A DNA stretch of 37,588 bases from Kiloniellaceae bacterium (GCA_009377535.1 WHTV01000034.1:1-37588); one strand, 5' to 3'; shown: positions 25,918 to 33,592, numbered from the stretch's first letter. Notes: generated by a model from the sequence alone, not told the origin. Numbers and translations are program-made.

Positions 25918-26589
25918 TTACCCCCGCTCCGCCAGCAGGTGCCAGTGCCAGGTGCCGGGGCTCTCGTGCTCGCGGTCGAAGAGGCTCAGGAGCTCGAAGT
26001 CTTCCAGCAGCGCGACTGCCTCGGCGGCGTTGCAGTAGAAGTGCGGGTGGCCCTTGTCGCCGGCGGCGCCGTCGATGACGAAGGTGTTGGGTGCGATCTC
26101 GTTGCCGAGGCCGTAGTTGCTGTTGCGCTTGGACAGCAGGGTGCCATGGAACAGCCCGCCCGGCTTCAGCACGCGGTGGATCTCCGAAATGGCGCGGGCC
26201 ACCACGCCGCCGTCGCCGTGATAGATCACGTTGAAGGACAGCACGTAGTCGAAGCTGGCGTCGCCATAGGGCAGCTCGGTCATCAGGCCGTCGCCGAAAG
26301 TGACGGCGAGGCCGAGCTCGCGCGCCTGGCGGGTCGCGTAGTCGAGGCCGGCGGTGCTGGCGTCCATCGCCTGCACCTCGAAGCCGGCGCCGGCCAGGAA
26401 GCAGGCATGGCGGCCGACGCCGCAGCCGAGGTCGAGCAGGTTGCGCGCGCCACGGCTCTTCAGCAGCGGCACCACGGCGGCAACGTCGGGATCGGGGTCC
26501 AGCCAGTCGGCCCGCCCGGTCTCGCTCTGCCAATGGTCGTTCCACGCCCGGTAGGCGGTTTCCGTCCTGGGTCCGTCTTGCATGCTCAT
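25918..26589 (-). CDS. Class I SAM-dependent methyltransferase linked to phnDCE
   Basis: The 223-residue methyltransferase has a Rossmann fold. Motif I is LLDLGCGVGRHACFLAGAGF at 51-70, motif II MDAS, and motif IV with SFDYVLSFNVIYHGD, followed by EIHRVLKPGGLFHGTLLSK. It belongs to the broad TehB/UbiE-like group. The substrate cannot be read; the C-terminus is rich in His and Trp. It is encoded 25 bases after the phnE stop on the same strand, so it is probably the last gene of the phosphonate uptake operon, an unusual member. ATG 26589 is preferred (GGAG 11 bases upstream); ATG 26583 is possible. Confidence 0.85.
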   Translation of the reverse strand: MSMQDGPRTETAYRAWNDHWQSETGRADWLDPDPDVAAVVPLLKSRGARNLLDLGCGVGRHACFLAGAGFEVQAMDASTAGLDYATRQARELGLAVTFGDGLMTELPYGDASFDYVLSFNVIYHGDGGVVARAISEIHRVLKPGGLFHGTLLSKRNSNYGLGNEIAPNTFVIDGAAGDKGHPHFYCNAAEAVALLEDFELLSLFDREHESPGTWHWHLLAERG

Positions 26590-26614
26590 GGCGACTGTCA
26601 CTCCATTGCTCGGG

Positions 26615-27421
26615 TTACAGGATCCGCTGGCGCAGGCTGCTGCTGACACGCTCGACCGCCAGGACCAGCGCGAAGATGCAGAGGATGATCGTGGCGGCGG
26701 TCGGATACTCGAAGAGATCCATCGCGACCTTCAACTCTATGCCGATGCCGCCGGCGCCGACCAGCCCCAGGACCACCGAAGAGCGGGTGGCCTTCTCGAG
26801 GCTGAACAGCGCGGTGTTGATGAAGGAGGGCATGGCCGCCGGGATGACCGCCGAGCAGATGACGCCGCTGCGCCGCGCGCCCAGCGCGGTCAGCGCCTCC
26901 TGCGGGCCGGGCTCGGTCTCCTCCATGGCCTCGGCGAAGAACTTGCCGCAGAAGCCCATGGTGTCGACCATCAGGGCGAGGGTGCCGGCAAAGGGGCCAA
27001 GGCCTACGGTGACGACGAAGAAGAGCGCCCAGATCAGATCCGGCACGGTGCGGAACCAGGAGATCAGGCCGCGCGCGCCATAGTAGACCAGCGGATGCGG
27101 CGAGAGGCGCCGGGTCGCGAGGATCGCGAGCGGCAGGCTGAGGACGACACCCAGGGCGGTTCCCACCAGGGCCATCTGGAAGGTTTCCAGCAGCGCCCGG
27201 GAAATCGGCCCGATGCGGCTGATGTCGGGCGGCACCATGCGGCCGAGCAGGTCGCCCATGTAAGGCAGGCCGGTGACCAGGTCGGAGAGGGAAATCCTGG
27301 CGCCTTCCAGCGCCAGGATGAAGAACGCCAGGGCCACCAGGTAGGCCAGGAACCTGACGACGCCCGGCCGCTCGAAGCGTGGCGGCAGGGGACGCGGCTT
27401 GGCGGGCGCGGGGCTCTGCAT
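26615..27421 (-). CDS. phnE: Phosphonate ABC transporter permease
   Basis: The 268-residue permease has about six membrane segments and the binding-protein-dependent transport domain from about 80 to 265. It carries GLISWFRTVPDLIWALFFVV near 118-137 and the PhnE-typical end GLVGAGGIGIELKVAMDLFEY near 220-240 that follows the ATPase-contact loop. It forms the channel with PhnC and PhnD for phosphonates, and possibly phosphite or phosphate esters. One permease is present rather than the PhnE1/E2 pair of some species, so a homodimer is expected. The gap after phnC is 15 bases. Confidence 0.94.
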   Translation of the reverse strand: MQSPAPAKPRPLPPRFERPGVVRFLAYLVALAFFILALEGARISLSDLVTGLPYMGDLLGRMVPPDISRIGPISRALLETFQMALVGTALGVVLSLPLAILATRRLSPHPLVYYGARGLISWFRTVPDLIWALFFVVTVGLGPFAGTLALMVDTMGFCGKFFAEAMEETEPGPQEALTALGARRSGVICSAVIPAAMPSFINTALFSLEKATRSSVVLGLVGAGGIGIELKVAMDLFEYPTAATIILCIFALVLAVERVSSSLRQRIL

Positions 27422-27436
27422 GGCTTGGCGGCCGGC

Positions 27437-28255
27437 TCAGGCGTAGACGGACTTGAGGGCGTCGAGACTCTGCCCGGCGGTGGGCGCGTCGAGCAGCTTG
27501 ACGCCGCCGCGCAGGGCGATCAGCCGGTCGCTGTAATCGAGCGCGTGGCGCAGGTGGTGCGAGGAGAACAGCAGCGTCACGCCCTCCTCGCGCATCAGCC
27601 GCACGAAGAGCTCCATCACTTCCTCGCCGGCGGAGGGGTCGAGGCTGGCGACCGGCTCGTCGGCGAAGACCATGCGCGGACGCTGCATCAGGGTGCGGGC
27701 GATGGCGACGCGCTGCGACTGGCCGCCGGAGAGGGTGTCGGCGCGCTTGGCGGCCTGGTCGGCGAGGCCGACCATCTCCAGGCAGTGCAGCGCCTCCTCG
27801 CGGTCGGCCTTGCGGGCGAGGGGGTGGAACCAGGACCGCGGCCCGCCATGGCGGGCCTGGACGCCGTGCAGCACGTTGGTGAGCGCGCAGAGTCGCGGCA
27901 CCAGGTTGTGGCGCTGGAAGACGAAGCCGACCTGGGCGCGCAGACGGCGCAGGGCCGCGGGCCCCGGCCGGCCGGCGATGTCCTGCCCGAGCAGGCGGAC
28001 GGAGCCGGCGTCGGGCTCCAGCAGCCGCAGGCAGCAACGCAGCAGGGTCGACTTGCCGGAGCCGTTGGCCCCGATGAGGGCGACCGACGCGCCGGTCGAA
28101 ACGTCGAAGCTGACGCCTTTCAGGACCCGCAGCCTGTCGAAGGACTTGTGCAGGTCCCTGACGGCAAGCTCGCAGACGGCGGCGGCGGCCTCCTGGGAGG
28201 CCGCCGCTTCCCGGATCCCGGGCCGGACGGAGGGATAGGTCGCCGCGACCGACAT
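27437..28255 (-). CDS. phnC: Phosphonate ABC transporter ATP-binding protein
   Basis: This is a 272-residue ABC ATPase. Walker A is GANGSGKST at 62-70, the Q loop is [12 protein letters not shown], the signature [14 protein letters not shown] and Walker [13 protein letters not shown], followed by the switch His in SSHHLRHAL. The PhnC-type insert around the Q loop ([12 protein letters not shown]... SWFHPL) separates it from general ABC proteins. It powers phosphonate import with PhnE and PhnD. Its ATG shares one base with the phnD stop codon (TGATG), so the genes are translationally coupled. About 28 N-terminal residues before the ABC domain are not conserved. Confidence 0.95.
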   Translation of the reverse strand: MSVAATYPSVRPGIREAAASQEAAAAVCELAVRDLHKSFDRLRVLKGVSFDVSTGASVALIGANGSGKSTLLRCCLRLLEPDAGSVRLLGQDIAGRPGPAALRRLRAQVGFVFQRHNLVPRLCALTNVLHGVQARHGGPRSWFHPLARKADREEALHCLEMVGLADQAAKRADTLSGGQSQRVAIARTLMQRPRMVFADEPVASLDPSAGEEVMELFVRLMREEGVTLLFSSHHLRHALDYSDRLIALRGGVKLLDAPTAGQSLDALKSVYA

Positions 28256-29157
28256 CAGTTGCCCACGAAGTCGGCGTACTGGGGATAGCCGATGGTGGCG
28301 TAGGCATTGCGGATGTACTGGTAGTCCTTGTCCTGCACGCCGGGCAGGAACTGCATGCCGGCGTACTTCTGGTTGTCTTCGCCGGTAAGGATTGCGGCGA
28401 TCAGTTGGTCTGACTGCTCGCTGAACACGTCGCGAAGCCTGGCGACCACGTCCTTGTCGACGTGCGGGCCGGCAACCAGGATGTCGTTCGGCAGGTCGGG
28501 GCCGCGGGCGATGACCTTGAAGGCGCCGGGCTTCAGGTCCGGATCCTTGGCGCGGACCCGGTCGGTCCAGCTGCGGTAGTTCACGCCGATGGCCGCCACG
28601 TCGCCGCGCTTCAGGGCCTCGTGCGCCACGTTGCGGTGGACGTGCATGGGCTTCACGTCGTTGCGCGGGTCGAGGCCGTAGTCGGCCAAGAGCTGCATTG
28701 GGCCGAGGTGGCCGGAGGTCGAGCCGATGTCGTCGAAGGTGACGGTTTTGCCCTTCAGGTCGGCCGGCGCGTTGATGCCGCTGTCGGCCATGACCACGAT
28801 GGCGGAAAAGTAATCGGGACGGCTGAAACCCACCACCGGGTAGGCGGAGGTCAGCTTCTGCATGACGACGTACTCCGCCGGGCCGGTCAGCACGAAGTCG
28901 ACCTTCCTGGCGCGCAGAGCCTCGGCGGCAGCATTGCGGCTGGTGACCGGGAAGAGTTCCACCTCCAGGCCGCTGGCTTCCTTCAGCACGTCGGCGAAGG
29001 GCTTGAACTCGCGCTGCAGCGCTTCCAGGCCCTCGACGTCGGTGACCGCGAGGCGAATGCTGTCGGCGGCGCCGGCGGTCGTGGCGGTGAGGGCCAGGGC
29101 GGCGGCCAGGCCGGCCGCTCCCAGGGCATTCTTCAACGTGATCTTGCTCGGCATCAT
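28255..29157 (-). CDS. phnD: Phosphonate ABC transporter substrate-binding protein
   Basis: The 300-residue periplasmic protein has a signal peptide (cleavage likely after Ala30, AGA-A). The PhnD fold begins SIRLAVTDVEGLEALQREFK and contains FVLTGPAEYVVM, then the phosphonate-binding loop DDIGSTSGHLGPM near 160-172, and YRSWTDRVRAKDP. The Ser/Thr/His cluster in STSGH is the usual phosphonate oxygen contact. It is first in its operon. ATG 29157 is chosen; the ribosome binding site AGGAGG ends 10 bases upstream and partly lies in a hairpin stem (29171-29200). The next ATG (29154) would also fit. Confidence 0.94.
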   Translation of the reverse strand: MMPSKITLKNALGAAGLAAALALTATTAGAADSIRLAVTDVEGLEALQREFKPFADVLKEASGLEVELFPVTSRNAAAEALRARKVDFVLTGPAEYVVMQKLTSAYPVVGFSRPDYFSAIVVMADSGINAPADLKGKTVTFDDIGSTSGHLGPMQLLADYGLDPRNDVKPMHVHRNVAHEALKRGDVAAIGVNYRSWTDRVRAKDPDLKPGAFKVIARGPDLPNDILVAGPHVDKDVVARLRDVFSEQSDQLIAAILTGEDNQKYAGMQFLPGVQDKDYQYIRNAYATIGYPQYADFVGN

Positions 29158-29170
29158 GACGGCGCGTCCT

Positions 29171-29200
29171 CCTCTTGGATTGACTGCCCCATCCAAGAGG
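29171..29200 (-). promoter_or_regulatory. Hairpin overlapping the phnD ribosome binding site
   Basis: CCTCTTGGAT (29171-29180) and ATCCAAGAGG (29191-29200) are perfectly complementary with a 10-base loop. On the mRNA (minus strand) the 3' arm runs directly into AGGAGG, so AGAGG of the ribosome binding region is inside the stem. Folding could lower phnD translation or respond to a factor. As a DNA palindrome it could also be a protein-binding site. Confidence 0.45.
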
Positions 29201-29217
29201 AAGGCGGTGACGCCAGA

Positions 29218-29235
29218 ATGATGTGACTATGACAC
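29218..29235 (-). promoter_or_regulatory. Possible Pho box upstream of phnD
   Basis: On the minus strand the sequence reads GTGTCAT-AGTC-ACATCAT: two 7-base blocks with a 4-base gap, the PhoB layout (CTGTCAT-N4-CTGTCAT). It matches 10 of 14 defined positions. It lies 61 bases before the phnD start, a suitable place for PhoB activation under phosphate shortage. Confidence 0.4.
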
Positions 29236-29284
29236 TGTGGTTACAAAAACCGGATGATCGGGGGAGATTGTCGAGGGGGCGAAG

Positions 29285-29581
29285 CTACTGGATTCACACA
29301 TCTCATGGAGGAGAGCTCGCCCTTGCCGCACGAAAGCTGTCATCCCGGGGCTTGTCCCCGGGACCCAATGCCCTATCCATTCATTCGGTCGAGATCCTCC
29401 CGCGCAGGTTTGAGCGCCCCGTGCTTGCGGCTGACCAGGATGCAAACCTCGTAGGGCCTCGCCACGCGCCAACGCCATTGGGTCCCGGGGACAAGCCCCG
29501 GGACGACAGCAGTGTGTGCATATAGCCGTTGCGAGACCGCCGCGCGAGATGTGTGAATGTCGTAGCCCTTGTGGGGGAGGG
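29285..29581. repeat. Interspersed repeat copy B (about 280-300 bp, inverted REP pair)
   Basis: The outer arms CTACTGGATTCACACATCTC (29285-29304) and GAGATGTGTGAATGTCGTAG (29546-29565) are inverted copies, 17 of 20 matching. Inside, a REP with core CCCGGGGCTTGTCCCCGGG lies in 29336-29372. Its inverted copy is at 29477-29510, 33 of 34 bases matching over the shared part. The roughly 100-base centre differs from copy A in length. It fills the gap between the phnD leader and the 3' end of phnF and encodes no protein. Similar REP cores occur in copy A and, degenerate, at 37452-37475. Confidence 0.85.
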
Positions 29582-29589
29582 ACAAAGCA

Positions 29590-30312
29590 CTAAGGCTGCA
29601 CCACCAGCTGCGCGCGCTCGGCCGCCATGCGGCCCCAGCCGTATTCGATGACGCGGCCCTCGGCATCGACGTTGACGGACTCGGTGACCAGCACCGGCTG
29701 GCTGCGCGGCAGCTCCAGCAGGCGGCCCTCGTTGGTGGTCGGCAGCCGGGCGGTGATGCGGGTTTCCTTGCGGGTGTAGTCGTCGATGCCGTAGTGGACC
29801 AGCGCCTTGGTGACCGAGCGCTCGCGCTTGTAGACCTCGATCATGTCAGGAAAGCGCCGCGCCGGAAAGTGGTGGGCGACGACGGAGATCGGCCGGCCGT
29901 CGACCTTGCCGACGCTTTCGATCAGCACCACCGGGGCGCCCTTGCGCAGGTGCAGGTGCTTGGCGACGTTGGCGTCGGACGCCAGGACCAGGGCGCGCAC
30001 CAGCTCGCCCGAGGGGATGCGCGACTGCTTCTGGATGTTCTCGCTGAAGCGGGTGCGCTTGCCGAGCTTGTAGTCGACCATGCGTTCCTGCACGAAGGTG
30101 CCGCGGCCCTGCTCGACGCGCAGCACGCCCTCCTGCTCCAGAAAAGCAATGCCGCGGCGCAGGGTGTGGCGGTTCACGGCGAAGCGCCCGGCGAGCTCGG
30201 CCTCGGTCGGCATCTTCTGGCCGGGCGCGAAGACCTGCTCCCTGATGTCCTTCTCCAGGGTCTCGGCGATCTGGCGCCAAAGCGCCAACCCGGCCCGCCG
30301 CTGCAATGTCAT
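29590..30312 (-). CDS. phnF: GntR family regulator of the HutC type, probable PhnF
   Basis: The 240-residue regulator has an N-terminal winged helix-turn-helix (about 8-75; ALWRQIAETLEKDI then MPTEAELAGRFAVNRHTLRRG). The C-terminal ligand-binding UTRA (HutC) domain runs about 90-235. It is the standard regulator of C-P lyase operons and is expected to repress phn genes until phosphonate or a related signal binds. It is divergent from phnG with 107 bases between. A GTCTAGAC palindrome there matches the HutC/PhnF core operator. ATG 30312 starts MTLQRRAG; a TTG at 30333 in frame is rejected. A good Shine-Dalgarno site is not seen. Confidence 0.9.
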   Translation of the reverse strand: MTLQRRAGLALWRQIAETLEKDIREQVFAPGQKMPTEAELAGRFAVNRHTLRRGIAFLEQEGVLRVEQGRGTFVQERMVDYKLGKRTRFSENIQKQSRIPSGELVRALVLASDANVAKHLHLRKGAPVVLIESVGKVDGRPISVVAHHFPARRFPDMIEVYKRERSVTKALVHYGIDDYTRKETRITARLPTTNEGRLLELPRSQPVLVTESVNVDAEGRVIEYGWGRMAAERAQLVVQP

Positions 30313-30393
30313 GATCCCGGCCCCGTCATGCAAACTTCACGAAGATATGCTTTACATCCTCCAGGTCCCTTTTTACCGTCCAAAGGTATCGAC

Positions 30394-30419
30394 GTCTAGA
30401 CAAATAAGGGACTTGTCTA
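30394..30419 (+). promoter_or_regulatory. Probable PhnF operator next to the phnG start
   Basis: The perfect palindrome GTCTAGAC (30394-30401) matches the GTMTAKAC-like core known for the HutC/DasR/PhnF group. TAGACAA (30397-30403) is also repeated inverted as TTGTCTA (30413-30419) with a 9-base spacer. The second arm touches the phnG ATG at 30420 and the spacer contains the AAGGG ribosome binding region. Binding of PhnF here would cover the transcription start or the ribosome binding site. Confidence 0.65.
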
Positions 30420-30908
30420 ATGGGTGCGTCCTTGAGCGAAGCGGGCGGGCAGGCGGGCCCGGCGCCGGCGGCACGCCAGCGCTGGATGTCGGTTCTCGCC
30501 AAGGCAAGGCTCGGCGAGTTGGAGGAGGCCTGGCAAGGCCTCGACGACAAGCCGGCCTACGACTGGCTGCGCCTGCCGGAGATCGGCATGGTGATGGTGC
30601 GCGCCCGTACCGGCGGCACCGGCGGACAATTCAACCTCGGGCAGATGACGGTGACGCGCTGCGCCCTGAGGCTGGCGAGCGGGGAGGCCGGGCTGGGCTA
30701 CGTGCAGGGCCGCGCCAAGCGTCATGCCGAGCTGGCGGCGGTGTTCGACGCGCTGCTGCAGGACGCGGCACGGCGGCCGGTGCTGGAGCAGGACGTCATT
30801 GCTCCGCTCGCGGCGGCCCACGCCGCGCGGCGCGACGACCGCAGCCGCAAGGCCAACGCGACAAAAGTGAACTTCTTCACCCTGGTGCGCGGGGAGAACG
30901 ACCAATGA
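30420..30908 (+). CDS. phnG: C-P lyase subunit PhnG
   Basis: The 162-residue PhnG carries the family block VRARTGGTGGQFNLGQMTVT then RCALRL (about 60-85) and GLGYVQGRAKRHAELAAVFD (about 92-111). PhnG is part of the PhnGHIJ core complex. With PhnI, it takes part in replacing adenine of ATP by the phosphonate to give ribose 1-phosphonate 5-triphosphate. It is the first gene of the phn lyase operon, directly next to the operator. Its stop overlaps the phnH ATG by 4 bases. Confidence 0.95.
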   Translation: MGASLSEAGGQAGPAPAARQRWMSVLAKARLGELEEAWQGLDDKPAYDWLRLPEIGMVMVRARTGGTGGQFNLGQMTVTRCALRLASGEAGLGYVQGRAKRHAELAAVFDALLQDAARRPVLEQDVIAPLAAAHAARRDDRSRKANATKVNFFTLVRGENDQ

Positions 30909-31552
30909 CGATCGCCTACGGCCTGGCCGTCCCCAGGACTTCAGAAAGTTCGGGCGGCATCGACACCACGGATCTGCGGCCGGGCCTCGGCGACCCGGTG
31001 CACGACTCCCAGCGCTTCTTCCGCAAGCTGCTCAGCGCGATGGCGCAGCCCGGCCGGCCGGTCGAACTGCCGGGCGCGCCGGAAGGACCGGTCCCGCTCG
31101 ATCCGGCGACCGCGGCGGCGGCGCTGACGCTGCTCGACCTCGACGCGCCGCTGTGGATCGACTGGATCGCCGACACCCCGCAGCTGCGCGCCTACCTGAA
31201 GTTCCACTGCGGCTGCCCCATCGTGGAGCGCAGCCAGACCGCGGCCTTCGGCCTCATCACCGATCCGGAGCACATGCCGCGCCTGGCGCTCTTTGCCCAG
31301 GGCAGCGACCAGTATCCCGACCGCGCGGCCAGCCTGCTGCTGCAGGTGCCGAGCCTGGAAGGCGGCCCGGCGGTGACGCTGAGCGGTCCCGGCATCCGCG
31401 ACAGCGCCGTCTTCGCGCCTGATGGACTGCCCGACTGGTTCTGGAATGACTGGCGCCTCAACGCGGGGCAGTTCCCGCTCGGCGTCGACGTCTTCTTCAC
31501 CTGCGGCGACCGTGTCGTCGGCCTGCCGCGCAGCATCCTGGCGGAGGGCTGA
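30905..31552 (+). CDS. phnH: C-P lyase subunit PhnH
   Basis: This is a 215-residue protein. DPVHDSQRFFRKLLSAMAQP near 30-49 is the PhnH N-terminal motif. TLLDLDAPLWID, KFHCGCPIVE near 100-109, and the end with GVDVFFTCGDRVVGLPRS also fit the family. PhnH is a dimeric PLP-fold-like protein without PLP, which joins PhnGHIJ and supports transfer of the phosphonate to ATP. The gene overlaps phnG by 4 bases and lies 4 bases before phnI, so it is translated in series. About 25 residues at the N-terminus are extra compared with short PhnH versions. Confidence 0.94.
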   Translation: MTIAYGLAVPRTSESSGGIDTTDLRPGLGDPVHDSQRFFRKLLSAMAQPGRPVELPGAPEGPVPLDPATAAAALTLLDLDAPLWIDWIADTPQLRAYLKFHCGCPIVERSQTAAFGLITDPEHMPRLALFAQGSDQYPDRAASLLLQVPSLEGGPAVTLSGPGIRDSAVFAPDGLPDWFWNDWRLNAGQFPLGVDVFFTCGDRVVGLPRSILAEG

Positions 31553-31556
31553 GGCC

Positions 31557-32654
31557 ATGTACGTAGCAGTGAAAGGCGGCGAGCAGGCAATCCTCAACTC
31601 CCACAAGCTGATCGCCGAGGAGCGCCGCGGCGACACCGCGGTGCCCGAGCTGAGCCTCGCCCAGATCAAGGAGCAGATGCAGCTCGCCGTCGACCGGGTG
31701 ATGACCGAAGGCTCGCTCTACGACCGCGACCTGGCCGCCCTGGCCATCAAGCAGGCCCAGGGCGACCTCATGGAGGCGATCTTCCTGCTGCGCGCCTACC
31801 GCACCACGCTCGCCCGCTTCGGCGAGAGCCTGCCGATCGAGACCGCCGGCATGGCGCTGCGCCGACGCATCTCCGCCGCCTACAAGGACCTGCCGGGCGG
31901 CCAGGTGCTGGGGCCGAGCTACGACTACACCCATCGCCTGCTCGACTTCGCCCTGGCGGCGGAAGAAGGCGTCGGCGCGCCCGAGGCCGAGAGCGCCGAA
32001 AGCGGCATCGAGGCGGCGATCCCGCGGGTCACCGACATCCTCAACCACGAAGGCCTGATCGAGGAGGAGATCGCGCTCGACGATGCCGCGCCGGTCGGCG
32101 ACCTGACGCGCGAGCCGCTGCGCTTTCCGGCGGAGCGCGACCTGCGCCTGCAGAACCTGGCGCGCGGCGATGAAGGCTTCCTGCTGGCGCTCGGCTACTC
32201 GACGCAGCGCGGCTACGGCCGCAACCACCCCTTCGCCGGCGAGATCCGCCTCGGCGAGGTGGCGGTGGAGTTCGTGCCGGAGGAACTCGGCTTTGCCATC
32301 GAGATCGGCGAGATCACCGTGACGGAGTGCCAGATGATCAACCAGTTCGCCGGCTCGGCCGAGCGGCCGCCGCAGTTCACCCGCGGCTACGGCCTCTCCT
32401 TCGGCCACTGCGAGCGCAAGACCATGGCCATGGCACTGGTCGATCGCGCCCTGCGCGCCCGCGAACTCGACGAGAGCATCGAGTACCCGGCGCAGGACGA
32501 GGAGTTCGTGCTCTACCACTCCGACAACGTGGAGGCTTCCGGCTTCGTGCAGCACCTGAAGCTGCCGCACTACGTCGACTTCCAGTCGGAGCTGCAGCTC
32601 ATCCGCTCCCTGCGCAAGCGCCACGCGCAGGACCGCAGGGAGGCCGCCGAATGA
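31557..32654 (+). CDS. phnI: C-P lyase subunit PhnI (nucleosidase)
   Basis: This 365-residue PhnI starts MYVAVKGGEQAILNSHKLIA, the family N-terminus. It has QLAVDRVMTEGSLYDRDLAA near 42-61, GYSTQRGYGRNHPFAGEIR near 215-233 and FGHCERKTMAMALVDRAL near 280-298, all conserved. It catalyses the exchange of adenine for the phosphonate on ATP together with PhnG, H and L, giving the 5-triphosphoribosyl phosphonate. GGAGGGCTGAGGCC precedes its ATG. The end overlaps phnJ by 4 bases. Confidence 0.96.
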   Translation: MYVAVKGGEQAILNSHKLIAEERRGDTAVPELSLAQIKEQMQLAVDRVMTEGSLYDRDLAALAIKQAQGDLMEAIFLLRAYRTTLARFGESLPIETAGMALRRRISAAYKDLPGGQVLGPSYDYTHRLLDFALAAEEGVGAPEAESAESGIEAAIPRVTDILNHEGLIEEEIALDDAAPVGDLTREPLRFPAERDLRLQNLARGDEGFLLALGYSTQRGYGRNHPFAGEIRLGEVAVEFVPEELGFAIEIGEITVTECQMINQFAGSAERPPQFTRGYGLSFGHCERKTMAMALVDRALRARELDESIEYPAQDEEFVLYHSDNVEASGFVQHLKLPHYVDFQSELQLIRSLRKRHAQDRREAAE

Positions 32655-33589
32655 CCAGAGCCGCGCCGCAAAGCGAAAGCGTGGTCGAAGCCGGCTACAA
32701 CTTCGCCTACCTCGACGAGCAGACCAAGCGCATGATCCGCCGCTGCATCCTGAAGGCCGTGGCGGTGCCCGGCTACCAGGTGCCTTTCGGCGGGCGCGAG
32801 ATGCCGCTGCCCTACGGCTGGGGCACCGGCGGCATGCAGGTGACCGCCAGCATCATCGGCCGCGCCGACACCCTGAAAGTGATCGACCAGGGCGCCGACG
32901 ACACCACCAACGCCGTGAACATCCGCCGCTTCTTCGCCCGCACCGCCGAGGTGCCGACGACCGAGGCGACGGCGGAGGCGAGCATCGTGCAGACCCGGCA
33001 CCGGGTGCCGGAAGACCCCCTGGCCGAAGGCCAGATCATCGTCTATCAGGTGCCGCAGCCGGAGCCGCTGCGCGCCCTGGAGCCGCGCGAAGTCGAGTGC
33101 CGCAAGATGCACGCCTACAAGGAGTACGGCCTGATGCAGGTGTCGCTCTACGAGGACATCGCGCGCTTCGGCGAGATCGCCACCTCCTATTCCTATCCGG
33201 TGATGGTGAACGACCGCTACCTGATGTCGCCGACGCCGATCCCGAAGTTCGACAATCCCAAGATGGACGACTGCCCGGCCCTGCAGCTCTTCGGCGCCGG
33301 GCGCGAGAAGCGTATCTATGCCGTGCCGCCCTACACCAGAGTGAAGAGCCTCGACTTCGACGACCATCCCTTCGCCATCCAGCAGTGGGAGGAGGACTGC
33401 GCCCTCTGCGGCGCCGAGGAAACCTTCCTCGACGAGGTCATCCTCGACGACAAGGGCGGCAAGATGTACGTCTGCTCCGACTCGCACTTCTGCGAGCGTC
33501 GCCGCGCCGAGGGCCACCGGGGCAGGCTGTCGGAAGGCGCCGCGAAAGCCTATGCCGCCGCCGTCGGCGCCGACGTGGAGGAGGCCTGA
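32651..33589 (+). CDS. phnJ: Carbon-phosphorus lyase, radical SAM enzyme PhnJ
   Basis: This 312-residue protein is the catalytic subunit that breaks the C-P bond. It uses SAM and a 4Fe-4S cluster and forms 5-phosphoribosyl 1,2-cyclic phosphate and the hydrocarbon (methane from methylphosphonate). The block GYNFAYLDEQTKRMIRR near 15-31 matches E. coli closely, and VAVPG puts the glycyl-radical glycine at Gly41. The cluster cysteines are Cys250, Cys253, Cys275 and Cys281 with the E. coli spacing C-x2-C-x21-C-x5-C, so the enzyme looks fully active. It overlaps phnI by 4 bases and phnK follows 3 bases after its stop. Confidence 0.97.
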   Translation: MTRAAPQSESVVEAGYNFAYLDEQTKRMIRRCILKAVAVPGYQVPFGGREMPLPYGWGTGGMQVTASIIGRADTLKVIDQGADDTTNAVNIRRFFARTAEVPTTEATAEASIVQTRHRVPEDPLAEGQIIVYQVPQPEPLRALEPREVECRKMHAYKEYGLMQVSLYEDIARFGEIATSYSYPVMVNDRYLMSPTPIPKFDNPKMDDCPALQLFGAGREKRIYAVPPYTRVKSLDFDDHPFAIQQWEEDCALCGAEETFLDEVILDDKGGKMYVCSDSHFCERRRAEGHRGRLSEGAAKAYAAAVGADVEEA

Positions 33590-33592
33590 GCC

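Noticed and set aside
25636-25920. CRISPR-like or tandem array in the gap after psuG
   Set aside because: The repeats are inverted REP palindromes within one element, not regularly spaced direct repeats.
26582-28288. 568-codon plus-strand open frame
   Set aside because: It is antisense to phnE and phnC, and the product is a Gln/Gly/Asp-rich shadow translation.
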